Below, in pieces: positions 33,782 to 44,241 of a DNA stretch of 44,241 nucleotides (within the stretch, counting starts at the first letter, position 1; each line of letters starts with the position of its first letter). Made by a program: the position numbers and the translations under genes. The stretch is from Tepidimonas thermarum. Its GTDB lineage: Bacteria; Pseudomonadota; Gammaproteobacteria; Burkholderiales; Burkholderiaceae_C. The notes beneath the pieces are model-generated. The model had not been told where the DNA came from. It saw only the letters and a list, made by a program, of their open reading frames with translations, and did no database searches. The stretch spans positions 1 through 44,241 of the forward strand of contig NZ_VJOL01000019.1 of the NCBI RefSeq assembly GCF_007556705.1. The letters run 5' to 3'.

Positions 33782-35092
33782 TCAGGCGGCTTTTTCCGCG
33801 GCTTTGAGAGCGCGCTTGAGGTCGTCGATCAGATCGTCCGGGTCCTCCAGCCCGATCGACAGGCGTATCGTCCCGGGCCCGATGCCGGCGGCGGCCAGCG
33901 CCTCGTCGCTCATGCGGAAGTGCGTCGTGCTGGCGGGGTGGATGACCAGGCTGCGGCAGTCGCCCACGTTGGCCAGGTGGCTAAACAGCCGCAGCGCCTC
34001 GATGAAGGCGCGGCCCTGCGCACGGCTGCCCTTGAGGTCGAAGCTGAAGACGCTGCCCGCCCCGCGCGGCAGCAGCCGCTGGGCCAGCGCGTGGCTGGGA
34101 TGGTCCGGCAGCAGCGGATGGCCCACGCGCGCCACCATCGGGTGGGCGGCCAGGAATGCCACCACCCGTTCGGTGTTGGCCATGTGGCGCGCCATGCGCA
34201 GCGGCAGCGTTTCGATGCCCTGCAGGATCAACCAGGCCGTGTGCGGGCTCATGCAGGCGCCAAAGTCGCGCAGCCCCTCGCGGCGCGCGCGCAGGGTAAA
34301 GGCGCCGACGGTGGACTCCTCGCTGAACACCATGCCGTGAAAGCCCTCGTAGGGCTCGGTGAGTTCGGCAAACCGCCCATCGCGCGCGTGCGCGGCCTCC
34401 CAGTCGAAGCGGCCACCATCGACCACCACGCCACCGATGACAGTACCGTGCCCGCTGAGGAATTTGGTGGCCGAGTGGTAGACGAGATCCGCCCCCAGGG
34501 ACAGCGGCTGGATCAGCCAGGGCGTGGTCAGCGTCGAGTCCACCAGCAGCGGCACGCCCGCGGCGTGGGCGATGTCGGCCACGGCAGGGATGTCCAGCAC
34601 GTCCAGCCCCGGGTTGCCGACCGTCTCGCCGAAGAACAGGCGGGTGTTGGGCCGCACCGCGGCGCGCCAGGCATCCAGGTCGCCCGGCGCCACGAAGGTG
34701 GTCTCGATGCCAAAGCGGCGCAGCGTGTGGTGCAGCAGGTTGTGGCTGCCGCCGTAGAGCGCGCTGGAGGCGACGATGTGGCCACCGGCGCCCATGAGCG
34801 TGGCGATGGCCAGGTGCAGCGCGGCCTGCCCGCTGGCGGTGGCGATACCGGCGATGCCCCCTTCCAGCGCGGCGACGCGCTGCTCCAGCACCGCGTTGGT
34901 GGGGTTGCTGATGCGGCTGTAGACGTGCCCCGCGCGCTCGAGGTTGAACAGCGCGGCGGCTTGGTCGGTCGATTCGAAGACGAACGACGTGCTCAAGTGG
35001 ATCGGCACGGCGCGCGCGCCGGTGGCGGGGTCCGGGGCGGCGCCGGCGTGCAGCGCCAGGGTGTCGAAGCCAGGATCGGCGTAACCGGGCAT
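33782..35092 (-). CDS. metY: O-acetylhomoserine aminocarboxypropyltransferase/sulfhydrylase
   Basis: A 436-residue PLP enzyme of the Cys/Met metabolism family that makes homocysteine from O-acetylhomoserine and sulfide. Lys210 in HSATKFLSGHG is the PLP lysine; YSRISNPTNAVLEQRVAALE, ASGQAALHLAIATL, ALYGGSHNLLHHTLRRFGIE and GDCRSLVIHPASTTH are family blocks. The roughly 430-residue length and the long C-terminal part fit MetY rather than MetB/MetZ (about 390). GAGGAG lies six bases before ATG 35092. It heads the minus-strand run with the hydrolase and P450 genes; an AT-rich patch (CTATATTAG, about 35114-35122) in the 80-base divergent gap probably holds its promoter and that of the CBS gene. 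Confidence 0.9.
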   Translation of the reverse strand: MPGYADPGFDTLALHAGAAPDPATGARAVPIHLSTSFVFESTDQAAALFNLERAGHVYSRISNPTNAVLEQRVAALEGGIAGIATASGQAALHLAIATLMGAGGHIVASSALYGGSHNLLHHTLRRFGIETTFVAPGDLDAWRAAVRPNTRLFFGETVGNPGLDVLDIPAVADIAHAAGVPLLVDSTLTTPWLIQPLSLGADLVYHSATKFLSGHGTVIGGVVVDGGRFDWEAAHARDGRFAELTEPYEGFHGMVFSEESTVGAFTLRARREGLRDFGACMSPHTAWLILQGIETLPLRMARHMANTERVVAFLAAHPMVARVGHPLLPDHPSHALAQRLLPRGAGSVFSFDLKGSRAQGRAFIEALRLFSHLANVGDCRSLVIHPASTTHFRMSDEALAAAGIGPGTIRLSIGLEDPDDLIDDLKRALKAAEKAA

Positions 35093-35172
35093 GGTGTCTC
35101 CTCGTGTTGTGATCTATATTAGCTCGCACGGCGCATCAGACGCCGCGCCTTCGAGACAACAGGAGCCCCACC

Positions 35173-35661
35173 ATGAAAGTCCGTGACATTTTGCGTGTCA
35201 AAGGCGGCACGCTCTATACGGTATCGCCCGATGAGCCGTTGGCCCGCGCGGTCGAGACGATGGCGCAATACGACATCGGTTCGCTCGCGGTCATGGAGCA
35301 CGGCCAGCTCGTTGGCATGCTCACCTTTCGCGAGGTGATCGACTCCATTGCCCGCAACGGCGGCACGGTGGGCAATGTCACGGTGCGCAGCATCATGGAC
35401 GACCACCCGATGACCTGCACCCCCGAGACCGAGCTCGACCAGGTGCGCCCCATGATGCTCGAGCGTCACACGCGCTACATGCCGGTCATGGACGGGGGCA
35501 TGCTCATGGGGGTGATCAGCTTCTACGACGTGGCCAGGGCGGTGGTGGAGATGCAAAGCTTCGAGAACCAGATGCTCAAAGCCTACATCCGCGACTGGCC
35601 GCAGGAGGATGCGGCCCCGACGGGGTCCGAGACCCCGGGGTCGCAACCCACCGCGCACTGA
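35173..35661 (+). CDS. CBS-domain protein
   Basis: A 162-residue cytoplasmic protein consisting of a tandem CBS pair (Bateman module): KVRDILRVKGGTLYTVSPDE with GSLAVMEHGQLVGMLTFREV, and VRSIMDDHPMTCTPETELDQ with RYMPVMDGGMLMGVISFYDV. Such modules bind adenine nucleotides and sense energy or redox state. AGGAG lies about eight bases before ATG 35173. The Na/Pi symporter gene follows after six bases, so it may modulate that transporter. Confidence 0.88.
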   Translation: MKVRDILRVKGGTLYTVSPDEPLARAVETMAQYDIGSLAVMEHGQLVGMLTFREVIDSIARNGGTVGNVTVRSIMDDHPMTCTPETELDQVRPMMLERHTRYMPVMDGGMLMGVISFYDVARAVVEMQSFENQMLKAYIRDWPQEDAAPTGSETPGSQPTAH

Positions 35662-35667
35662 TCCACG

Positions 35668-37317
35668 GTGGACGCCGAGGCCCTGGGCCTGCTCGCCGGC
35701 TTGCTCGGCGGCGTGGGCCTGTTCCTGCTGGGCATGGAGCTCATGACGGACGGCCTGCGCCTGGCGGCGGGGCCGTCGCTGGAGCGCTTGCTGGCCGCGT
35801 CCACGGCCACGCGCTGGCGCGGGCTGCTGGCCGGCGTGTTGGTCACGGCCCTGGTGCAATCCTCCAGCGCCGTGACGGTGGCCACGATCGGCTTCGTCAA
35901 CGCCGGGCTGTTGACGCTCGGCGGCGCGTTGTGGGTGTTGTTTGGCGCCAACGTCGGCACCACCATGACCGGGTGGATCGTGGCGGTGCTGGGCTTTGGC
36001 GTCAAGATCGACGCGCTGGCGCTGCCACTCGTAGGGCTGGGCGTGGGGCTGCGTCTGACGGGCGCGGGGTCGCGCCGCGCCGCCTTGGGTACGGCCCTGG
36101 CGGGCTTCGGGCTGCTGTTTTTCGGCATCGAGGTGCTCAAAGACGCCTTCGGCGGCGTGGCCCAGCGCATTGAGCTGCCCGCCGGCACCGGGTGGACGGC
36201 GGTGTTGGCGCAGCTGCTCATCGGGTTGGTGCTGACCATCCTCATGCAAAGTTCCAGCGCCTCACTGACCGTGACGCTGAGCGCGGCGCAGGCCGGGCTG
36301 ATCGGCGCGCAGGGGGCGGCGGCGGTGGTCATCGGCGCCAACATCGGCACCACGGTCACGGCCGTCATCGCGGCCTTGGGGGCCACGGCCAACGCGCGCC
36401 GCGCCGCCAGCGCCCATGTGCTGTTCAACGTGCTCACCGGTCTGGTGGCGCTGGCGCTGCTGCCGTGGTTGGTGGATGCGCTGTTGCGCCTCAAGCAGGC
36501 GCTGGGCATGCCAGCGGCCCCGGCGCTGACGGTGGCGCTGTTTCATACCGTGTTCAACGTGTTGGGGGTGCTGCTGATGTGGCCGCTGGGTGACCGGCTG
36601 GCGGCGTGGCTGCAGCAGCAATTTCGCGCCGCCGAAGAGGACGAGGCCCGGCCCCGCTACCTCGACCCCACGGTGTTGAGCGTGCCGGTGCTGGCGCTCG
36701 ACGCGCTGCGCCGCGAGCTGGTGCGCTTGCGCATGCTGGCGGCGCGCTCCCTGCGCACGGTGGTCGATCTGCCCGCTTGGGGGGTGACCGCGCAGGCGGA
36801 TGAGGCACAGGCGCGCCAGCGCCTGGCCACGGCGCACGGGGTCGCGCATCGGCTGGCGCAAGCGGTGGGCGATTTCATCGTCCGTCTGCAGCGCGCCGAG
36901 ATGAGCCGCGACAGCGCCGAGCACCTGCCCGACCTGATGCGCGCGGCGCGCTACGCCGAAGTGGCGGTGGAGCAGGCGCAGGAGGCGGCCGAGGCGCTGG
37001 CGCCCTGGTCGGCGCCCGAGCCGGGCTTGCCGCTGCTGGAGCTGGCGGCGCTGCGCCAGCGCGCGTTGGCGTTGTTGGTGCCGCTGGAGCAGGCGCCGGG
37101 GCTGGACGCGCAGGCGGTGGAGGCCGCGCTGGCCGAAGCCGAAGATGCCTACGCCGTGCTCAAAGCGGCGCTGCTGCGCTTGGGCGCCCAAGGGGCCGTG
37201 CCGCTGGCGACGATGGATGCCTGGCTGCGCGCCTGCAGCGAGCTGCGGCGCGGCCTGCAGCAAATCGCCAAAGCGCAGCGTCTGCTGGCGCCGTTGGCCC
37301 CGGCCCCTGCGGGATAA
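35668..37317 (+). CDS. Na+/phosphate symporter family protein with PhoU-like C-terminus
   Basis: A 549-residue inner-membrane protein of the Na/Pi cotransporter II family. The two inverted repeats carry the duplicated signatures [20 protein letters not shown] and [20 protein letters not shown], each followed by a GANVGTT or GANIGTT loop. After about residue 330 a helical cytoplasmic PhoU-like domain follows. The likely role is phosphate transport or phosphate homeostasis; export versus import is not resolved by sequence. GTG 35668 lies six bases after the CBS stop. Its TAA overlaps an ATG of the aroC frame (TAATG). Confidence 0.88.
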   Translation: MDAEALGLLAGLLGGVGLFLLGMELMTDGLRLAAGPSLERLLAASTATRWRGLLAGVLVTALVQSSSAVTVATIGFVNAGLLTLGGALWVLFGANVGTTMTGWIVAVLGFGVKIDALALPLVGLGVGLRLTGAGSRRAALGTALAGFGLLFFGIEVLKDAFGGVAQRIELPAGTGWTAVLAQLLIGLVLTILMQSSSASLTVTLSAAQAGLIGAQGAAAVVIGANIGTTVTAVIAALGATANARRAASAHVLFNVLTGLVALALLPWLVDALLRLKQALGMPAAPALTVALFHTVFNVLGVLLMWPLGDRLAAWLQQQFRAAEEDEARPRYLDPTVLSVPVLALDALRRELVRLRMLAARSLRTVVDLPAWGVTAQADEAQARQRLATAHGVAHRLAQAVGDFIVRLQRAEMSRDSAEHLPDLMRAARYAEVAVEQAQEAAEALAPWSAPEPGLPLLELAALRQRALALLVPLEQAPGLDAQAVEAALAEAEDAYAVLKAALLRLGAQGAVPLATMDAWLRACSELRRGLQQIAKAQRLLAPLAPAPAG

Positions 37318-37325
37318 TGCGGCGC

Positions 37326-38441
37326 ATGAGCGGCAACACCCTGGGCACCCTGTTTCGCGTCACCAATTTCGGCGAGTCGCACGGACCGGCGATCGGCTGT
37401 GTCATCGACGGCTGTCCGCCCGGCTTGCCGCTGTCCGAAGCCGACATCCAACCCGATTTGGACCGGCGCCGCCCCGGCAGCAGCAAATTCGTCACCCAGC
37501 GGCAGGAGGCCGATCGGGTGCAAATCCTCAGCGGCGTGTACGAAGGCCGCACCACGGGCGCGCCGATTGCGCTGCTCATCGCCAACACCGACCAGCGCAG
37601 CAAGGACTACGGCGACATCGCGCAGACGTTTCGGCCTGGACATGCGGACTACACCTACTGGCACAAATACGGCATCCGCGACCCGCGCGGGGGCGGGCGC
37701 TCGTCGGCGCGGCTGACGGCGCCCACGGTGGCCGCCGGCGCCGTGGCGCGCAAGTGGCTGCGCGAACGCCACGGCACCACCGTGCGCGGCTGCTTGCTGC
37801 AGATCGGTACCGTAGCCGTCCCATTCGAGTCGTGGTCGCACGTGGCGTCCAACCCCTTCTTCGCCCCCGCGGCGGATGTGACAGCGCTGGAGGCGTACCT
37901 GAGCGACATTCGCAAGGCCGGCGACTCGGTGGGCGCCAAGGTGCGCGTCGTGGCGCACGGCGTGCCCGCGGGCTGGGGGGAGCCGATTTACGACCGGCTC
38001 GATGCTGACATCGCCCACGCGATGATGGGGCTCAACGCCGTCAAGGGGGTGGAGATTGGCGACGGCTTTGCCTGTGTGACCCAGCGCGGCAGCGAGCACG
38101 GTGACGGCATCACGCCGCAGGGCTTTTTGTCCAACCATGCCGGCGGTGTGTTGGGGGGCATCAGCACCGGGCAGGACATCGTGGTGACGCTGGCCATCAA
38201 GCCGACCAGCTCCATCCTGGTGCCGCGGCCGTCCATCGACACCGCCGGCGAGCCCACGGAGGTCGTCACCAAAGGCCGCCACGACCCCTGCGTGGGCATT
38301 CGCGCGGTGCCGATCGTGGAGGCGCTGCTGGCCATCGTGCTGATGGACCATGCGCTGCGCCACCGCGCCCAGTGCGCGGACGTGCAGGTCGTGCCCGGCC
38401 CCGTGGCAGGCGCAGCCCCCGGCGCGGTTTCCGGTTCATGA
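37326..38441 (+). CDS. aroC: Chorismate synthase
   Basis: A 371-residue FMN-dependent enzyme, the last step of the shikimate pathway (5-enolpyruvylshikimate 3-phosphate to chorismate). Signatures are [77 protein letters not shown] and [22 protein letters not shown] 37326 gives the normal N-terminus [20 protein letters not shown]; an ATG at 37317 in TAATG overlap with the preceding gene is also in frame. The MFS gene starts in ATGA overlap with its stop. Confidence 0.96.
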   Translation: MSGNTLGTLFRVTNFGESHGPAIGCVIDGCPPGLPLSEADIQPDLDRRRPGSSKFVTQRQEADRVQILSGVYEGRTTGAPIALLIANTDQRSKDYGDIAQTFRPGHADYTYWHKYGIRDPRGGGRSSARLTAPTVAAGAVARKWLRERHGTTVRGCLLQIGTVAVPFESWSHVASNPFFAPAADVTALEAYLSDIRKAGDSVGAKVRVVAHGVPAGWGEPIYDRLDADIAHAMMGLNAVKGVEIGDGFACVTQRGSEHGDGITPQGFLSNHAGGVLGGISTGQDIVVTLAIKPTSSILVPRPSIDTAGEPTEVVTKGRHDPCVGIRAVPIVEALLAIVLMDHALRHRAQCADVQVVPGPVAGAAPGAVSGS

Positions 38442-39625
38442 CCGGTAGCGCGTCGGCCGACGCGCGGCGGGTGCGCGGGTTGTGGCCCTTTGCGGCCCTG
38501 TCGGCCGGGTATTTTGCGCACATCGGCTTCTTCAACCCCTACCTGCCGCTGTGGCTGCAAGCGCTGGGCTACAGCCTGTGGGCCATCGGGTTGTTGACGG
38601 CGCTGCAGTCGGCGACGCGGCTGTTTGCGCCCTACCTGTGGGGGTGGCTGAGCGACCGCAGCGGCGAGCCGGTGCGCTGGCTGCGCGTGTGTGCCGTGAT
38701 GTCGCTGGTGCTGTCCCTGGGCCTGTGGTGGCAGCCCGTGCCGGTGTGGCTGCCGCTGGTGTTGCTGCTGTTGTTCACCCACACCAGCGCCATGATGCCG
38801 CTGTCCGAAACCGTGCTGGCCCACGCCGTGAGCGCGACCGGTGGGTTCGATGCGCGCCGTTACGGCCGCGTGCGCCTGTGGGGCTCGCTGGGTTTTTTGG
38901 TGACGGTGCTGGCAGCGGGGGCCTGGTTCGAGCGCCATGGGCTGGGGAGCTTTCCGTTCTGGGCCAATGCCACGCTGGTGCTGGTGGTGGCGGCCGTTTG
39001 GGCCATGCCGCGCTGGCGCGAGGCCCCACACCCCCACGGGGCGAGCGGGGTGCGGGTCTGGCCGGTGCTGCGGCAGCCCGTGGTGGCGTGGTTTTTCGTC
39101 GCGCTGTTCTGGCACGTGCTGGCGCACGTGTTCATCTACATTTTTTTCTCGCTCTACCTGGACCATCTGGGCTATGGCAAAGGCGTCATCGGCGCCTTGT
39201 GGGCCACGGCCGTGGTGGTGGAAATCGGGTGGTTTTTTACCCAAGGGCGGTGGCTGCCGCGGCTGGCGCTGGGGCAGTGGCTGGTGCTGGCGTCGGCATT
39301 GACGGTGGCGCGCATGGCGGCCACCGCTTGGGGCGCGGCCTGGCTGCCGGTGCTGGTGCTGGCGCAATGTGTCCATGCCATCGGTTTTGCTGCCCATCAC
39401 TCGGTGTGCATCGCGCTGATCAACCGGCACTTCCCCGGCCGGCTGCGCGCGCGCGGGCAGGCGCTGTACTCGCTCGTGGGATACGGTTGCTCGGGGGTGG
39501 TGGCAGGCGCGCTGGGCGGTTGGATCAGCAGCCGCTGGGGGCTGCACGCCGTGTTCGTGGCGGCCATGCTGGCCGCAACCGGCGCCACGGCAGCCGCGGC
39601 CGTGGTGCGCCGGCTGGGCGATTGA
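38438..39625 (+). CDS. MFS transporter (MFS_1-like, HcaT-type)
   Basis: A 395-residue inner-membrane transporter with about twelve hydrophobic helices. The first helix region [20 protein letters not shown], the [16 protein letters not shown] loop and [20 protein letters not shown] are typical of the 3-phenylpropionate permease-like (MFS_1_like) group. Substrate is unknown. It starts in ATGA overlap with aroC and ends 17 bases before the convergent NnrU gene. Confidence 0.88.
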   Translation: MTGSASADARRVRGLWPFAALSAGYFAHIGFFNPYLPLWLQALGYSLWAIGLLTALQSATRLFAPYLWGWLSDRSGEPVRWLRVCAVMSLVLSLGLWWQPVPVWLPLVLLLLFTHTSAMMPLSETVLAHAVSATGGFDARRYGRVRLWGSLGFLVTVLAAGAWFERHGLGSFPFWANATLVLVVAAVWAMPRWREAPHPHGASGVRVWPVLRQPVVAWFFVALFWHVLAHVFIYIFFSLYLDHLGYGKGVIGALWATAVVVEIGWFFTQGRWLPRLALGQWLVLASALTVARMAATAWGAAWLPVLVLAQCVHAIGFAAHHSVCIALINRHFPGRLRARGQALYSLVGYGCSGVVAGALGGWISSRWGLHAVFVAAMLAATGATAAAAVVRRLGD

Positions 39626-39642
39626 ATGCGGGCGCCGCCGGA

Positions 39643-40242
39643 TCACCCAAACGGCCGCACGCCAATCAGCGCGGTATGGGCCCAGAATGCGAAGACGGCC
39701 CACGCCACCACCCCAACGACGACCGTGGCCACCGTGGCCGCGGTCGAGGGGGTGGTACGGTCTTCGGCATCCTCGTCATCGGTGCTTGATGTGGCGGCGG
39801 AGCGTTGCCGGGCAGCGCGGAAATCCAGCACCGCCCAGGCCAAAAAGCCGCCGAACAGCAGCACATCGGCCAGCGTGCCGTTGGCCAGCAGGTGCGCCAA
39901 CGCCCACAGCTTGACGCCGAGCACCATCGGGTGCTGCCAGCGTTGTTTCAACGCATTGCCCGGGACGTATGCCGCCACCAGCAGCACGAAGGCCAGCAAT
40001 GTCAACAGCGAGGCCGCGTGCCGCATGCCCAGTGGCGGGTTCCACAGCACCACCGGCGTTTGCCGCGCCAGCCCATAGCCCCAGACGATCAGCACGAGCC
40101 CCACGGCCGACAGCAGCGAGTAGAGCGCCTTCCAGGCACCCAGCCCGATGCGGTCGATGGTTTGTTGGCGCCAGTCGTCGGCGACGATGCGCACCGAGTG
40201 CACGCCCAGAAACAGGATCAACCCCAGCACCAGCCATTGCAT
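39643..40242 (-). CDS. NnrU-family membrane protein
   Basis: A 199-residue inner-membrane protein with five to six hydrophobic segments. LFLGVHSVRIVADDWRQQTI, ALYSLLSAVGLVLIVWGYGL, WQHPMVLGVKLWALAHLLAN and GTLADVLLFGGFLAWAVLDF are the family signature. NnrU proteins were first linked to nitric-oxide/nitrite metabolism and relate to isoprenylcysteine methyltransferase-like folds; the actual reaction is unknown. GAGGAG lies about seven bases before ATG 40242. Confidence 0.9.
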   Translation of the reverse strand: MQWLVLGLILFLGVHSVRIVADDWRQQTIDRIGLGAWKALYSLLSAVGLVLIVWGYGLARQTPVVLWNPPLGMRHAASLLTLLAFVLLVAAYVPGNALKQRWQHPMVLGVKLWALAHLLANGTLADVLLFGGFLAWAVLDFRAARQRSAATSSTDDEDAEDRTTPSTAATVATVVVGVVAWAVFAFWAHTALIGVRPFG

Positions 40243-42630
<2,388 letters not shown>

Positions 42631-42722
42631 TGCGTGGGTGATGCTGCTGACAAGCGCCCGCACCTTGGCGACCGGGCGTGCACGCCGTCCCCGGGCCATG
42701 TTCCCGCTAGAATGCTCGTCAT

Positions 42723-42808
42723 GCTCCGGGGTGTCCACCGTGTGTGGGCTGAGACGGCCAGTGCCGAACCCGCGAACTTGATCCTGTTCATACCGGCGGA
42801 AGGAGAGC
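42723..42808 (+). ncRNA. TPP (THI-box) riboswitch, apparently decaying and orphaned
   Basis: The order of conserved blocks is that of a TPP riboswitch: P1 GCTCC pairing with GGAGAGC, then CGGGGTG, GTGGGCTGAGA, GAACCCGCGAACTTGATC and ACCGGCGGAAGGAG. Compared with the usual consensus, remembered as GAACCTGATC and CCGGTTAATACCGG, it has C to T in the first block and two changes around P5 (CCTGTTCATACCGG) that create a mismatch. TAGAAT at 42708-42713 is a plausible -10 box. The expected thiamine gene (thiC or similar) is missing: a transposase-like remnant follows at once. It was probably cut off from its gene by an IS-linked event. Confidence 0.82.
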
Positions 42809-42826
42809 TGCCACCCGTGGTGCGGG

Positions 42827-43081
42827 GTGGTCCAAGCCCACCGGGCGCATCGGCGCCTGGGGGCGGTGGGCTATAACATCCGCTGGCTGCTGCGCATGAT
42901 CGCCAAGAAGGGCGTGCGCTTTTTGGCAAAGGTTTTTTGCCTCATCGCTGCTGTGCGGCTGATTGCGCGGTGGCTTGCCCAGCAGGGGGGCAGCCAGGGT
43001 CAGCGGCGTCAAGCCAACCGTAGTGCGCCTGTGGGCGGCGTGAAAATTTTTCGGGGCGACTATCTGGCGCATGTTGAGTGA
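42827..43081 (+). pseudogene. C-terminal remnant resembling an IS5-family transposase
   Basis: A frame without its own ribosome binding site reads HRAHRRLGAVGYNIRWLLRM, then IAKKGVRFLAKVFCLIAAVR, and stops at 43081. The pattern of a basic stretch, GYNxRxLLR and a hydrophobic tail is how several IS5-family transposases end; I cannot match it to a named element. No N-terminal part is present, so the element was cut when it landed or by a later deletion. It separates the TPP riboswitch from the cassette region and its end overlaps the antisense tail of the truncated cassette ORF. Confidence 0.4.
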
Positions 43082-43223
43082 CGGCACACAGCGGCAAGAT
43101 TTCGGTGCCGCTCATTTCGAGCGCGCCGATGCTCAGAAAACCGCCCACCGACTCGTCCGCCGACTCCAGCAGCTCGACCTCAAGGTGCAGGTTGCTGCGG
43201 CTTGAGAAGGTGTGTTTCATCAT
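42942..43223 (-). pseudogene. Truncated second integron cassette ORF
   Basis: Directly after the attC-like site the sequence TTATCT is followed by two ATGs (43223 and 43220) and the frame MKHTFSSRSNLHLEVELLES, then ADESVGGFLSIGALEMSGTE and ILPLCAVTQ. A start six bases after the recombination point is usual for cassette genes. From about 43060 the frame runs antisense through the transposase remnant, so its real 3' part, and the matching attC (expected core AGATAAC), are lost. I do not recognise the product. Confidence 0.5.
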
Positions 43224-43289
43224 AGATAACGTAGTGTCAACCGGCACGCGCTGCTCCTGCGCGCGTCTAGATTGAGCGCCTGGTTAGGA
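43224..43289 (-). other. Integron attC-like recombination site
   Basis: Read on the minus strand: R'' core TCCTAAC (plus 43283-43289), a six-base spacer, L'' TCAATC, a central stem ACGCGC/GCGCGT, L' GGTTGA pairing with L'' (one wobble), another six-base spacer, and R' core GTTATCT (plus 43224-43230). The size, 66 bp, is within the attC range. The key test is met: the first bases of the preceding cassette, TTAGGAC (minus strand, 44114-44108), are exactly complementary to GTCCTAA at R'', as expected when a cassette carries the two parts of its own attC at its ends. R' departs from the GTTRRRY consensus but belongs to the next cassette. Confidence 0.75.
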
Positions 43290-44114
43290 CGCTGGCGTCC
43301 TGAGTATCAACGGTGCAAAAGTTCCGCGATTGCGTCAAAAACTTCTGCCGATCTTAGCGCACTATTGTGCGTCGCCTCGGCAACGGCCTGAAAGGTGGCG
43401 TTGATTCCGCGCGACTTGAGTAGGTCGACATAAGTACTCGCAAGGTTTGGTGACGTGTTGTCATCCTTTGTACCAGTCAAAGCGATGACTCTTGTTGATG
43501 CGCTTATTTTGTTAACCCACTGAGTTGGGTTTTCACTTCTAACCCACGGGCGTCGGCCAATACGCCAGCTGACGAGGTCGCAAGGGCAAGATACCAGAAC
43601 AGCAGCATCAGCTAAGTTCGGTTTCATGCCGAGAATTACTGCCGCAGTTGCCGCCCCACCCGAGTGGCCAACAATTATTACGGACTTCGGTTGGTACTTC
43701 AGTCGAAGTTTCTCGATTACAGCAGCGACCTCCGAAATGTTTTCCGGCGTGTAGTGATCAGAACGGCCACCGTGAAGGAAGCTAACTGTGGATGAGGCTC
43801 CACTTCCATCCGGGTAGCCCGGCCGAACGAGAGCCACAGACATGACACTGCTGGCGGAGAAATCCTCTGCTGTCTTTTCCGCGAGGCGGAAGTGGTAATT
43901 AGCCGGGCCTCCGGAGGATACATCGCCATGAATCCAGACAACCATCGCCGCGGGCTCGGTGGGGCCATACCGCCTTATTAACAGGCACTGCGATACACCG
44001 GTAACCTTAGTTTCAAAGTCTTCCGTTTCGCAGGGTTCAGCGTAAGCACTTTGGACAGTTAGGAAAACGAACAATGCCGTAAAAAAATATTTTTTGCCCA
44101 TAGATAGGTCCTAA
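43230..44114 (-). mobile_element. Complete integron gene cassette (885 bp)
   Basis: Bounded at its 5' side by TTAGGAC, the cassette half of an R' core, and at its 3' side by the attC-like site ending at the G of GTTATCT. The single ORF fills it, starting 13 bases from one boundary and stopping 17 bases before the attC, and has visibly lower GC than the chromosomal genes around it. These are standard cassette properties. No integrase gene is in the window; if the array is intact upstream, intI would lie beyond the IS at the right edge. Confidence 0.72.
43307..44101 (-). CDS. Secreted alpha/beta hydrolase carried by the cassette
   Basis: A 264-residue protein with a clear signal peptide (MGKKYFFTALFVFLTVQSAY, likely cut after AYA at residue 21), so periplasmic or secreted. 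The hydrolase core shows the oxyanion-side VVWIHGDVSSGG, the nucleophile elbow VGHSGGA (Ser147), an acid candidate in LTGTKDDNTSP and a C-terminal histidine in AEATHNSALRS. Several cysteines (C24, C39 and CPC) could form disulfides. It resembles prolyl-oligopeptidase/dienelactone-hydrolase-like esterases; the substrate is unknown. AT-rich codons (for example the TTTTTTACGGC start region) mark it as foreign. There is no ordinary ribosome binding site before ATG 44101, as is common for cassette genes. Confidence 0.82.
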   Translation of the reverse strand: MGKKYFFTALFVFLTVQSAYAEPCETEDFETKVTGVSQCLLIRRYGPTEPAAMVVWIHGDVSSGGPANYHFRLAEKTAEDFSASSVMSVALVRPGYPDGSGASSTVSFLHGGRSDHYTPENISEVAAVIEKLRLKYQPKSVIIVGHSGGAATAAVILGMKPNLADAAVLVSCPCDLVSWRIGRRPWVRSENPTQWVNKISASTRVIALTGTKDDNTSPNLASTYVDLLKSRGINATFQAVAEATHNSALRSAEVFDAIAELLHR

Positions 44115-44241
44115 GGAAACACTGATTTATTCCCCTCCCGCCCCCTGCGCGGGAAGCCTGAGCGCCGCAGGATGTGGAACAATCCCTGGTACGGCTTGGG
44201 GGCAGTAGCAGCGATGATGCAGACCAGCTTTTCCGACTACG
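44115..44241 (+). mobile_element. Left end of an IS5-family-like insertion sequence, runs off the window
   Basis: The element appears to begin GGAAACACTGATTTATTC at 44115, next to CTAA (44111-44114). IS5-type elements often duplicate a four-base YTAR target such as CTAA. About 100 bases later an ORF begins with a transposase-like N-terminus. The CTAA is the complement of the TTAG inside the integron core GTTAGGA, so the insertion lies in the recombination core upstream of the cassette. The other end is outside the window, so the target duplication cannot be checked. Confidence 0.55.
44214..44241 (+). CDS. Start of an IS5-family-like transposase (partial)
   Basis: Nine codons are visible, MMQTSFSDY, cut by the window edge. 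Many IS5-family transposases open with a Met-(x)-Ser-Phe-(x)-Asp/Glu-Tyr pattern followed by a basic GKRxxTRR stretch, which would fall just outside. Assignment rests on this short resemblance and on the element-like left end at 44115. Confidence 0.45.

Noticed and set aside
42640-42680. Stem GCGCCCG/CGGGCGT after katG as a terminator
   Set aside because: Loop of about a dozen bases and no T tract; too weak to call.

Overview
This looks like a chromosomal segment of a high-GC betaproteobacterium, most likely in the order Burkholderiales (Comamonadaceae or a close relative). That is inferred from the gene families, the very GC-rich coding sequence and the tRNA sequences; no rRNA or other definitive marker is present. 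The interior is dense and operonic, with many ATGA, TGATG and TAATG stop/start overlaps. The two ends are accessory or decayed.

Left end (1-2180): broken genes of an unidentified element (an HTH-type gene with an early TAG and a frameshift, and a 17-bp-stem hairpin), then an RNA-gene cluster. The cluster holds a tRNA-Ile(CAU) split by a compact Azoarcus-type group I intron, a decayed second CAU tRNA, and an intact tRNA-Arg(ACG) with a strong terminator.

Interior (2200-42630), in order: a Zn/Mn-type ABC ATPase and permease; guanine deaminase; a four-gene tripartite ABC efflux system (OM factor, adaptor, ATPase, MacB-like permease); a seven-repeat RCC1 lipoprotein (minus); tRNA-Ser(UGA) (minus); a FeeM-like N-acyltransferase convergent with a membrane GGDEF/EAL protein; DinG-type helicase, glycerate 2-kinase and a PA0069-type radical SAM protein; a BMP-type purine/nucleoside ABC transporter translationally coupled to a Rieske oxygenase; dcd; a minus-strand operon DUF2069 / FAD-linked oxidase / thyA / EamA (the last broken by one in-frame TGA); YihY; a minus-strand operon metY / alpha-beta hydrolase / cytochrome P450; a plus-strand run CBS protein / Na-Pi symporter / aroC / MFS; NnrU (minus); and katG.

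Right end (42700-44241): a damaged TPP riboswitch no longer followed by a thiamine gene, a transposase-like C-terminal remnant, then what reads as an integron cassette array on the minus strand. One complete cassette (43230-44114) encodes a secreted alpha/beta hydrolase of clearly lower GC. It ends in a 66-bp attC-like site whose R'' core is exactly complementary to the first bases of the same cassette. A second, truncated cassette follows. An IS5-family-like element begins right at the upstream recombination core and runs off the window.

Functionally, guanine deaminase, the BMP transporter and the Rieske oxygenase suggest purine (possibly methylpurine) salvage or catabolism. The most unusual items are the intron-split tRNA, the orphan riboswitch and the cassette array.
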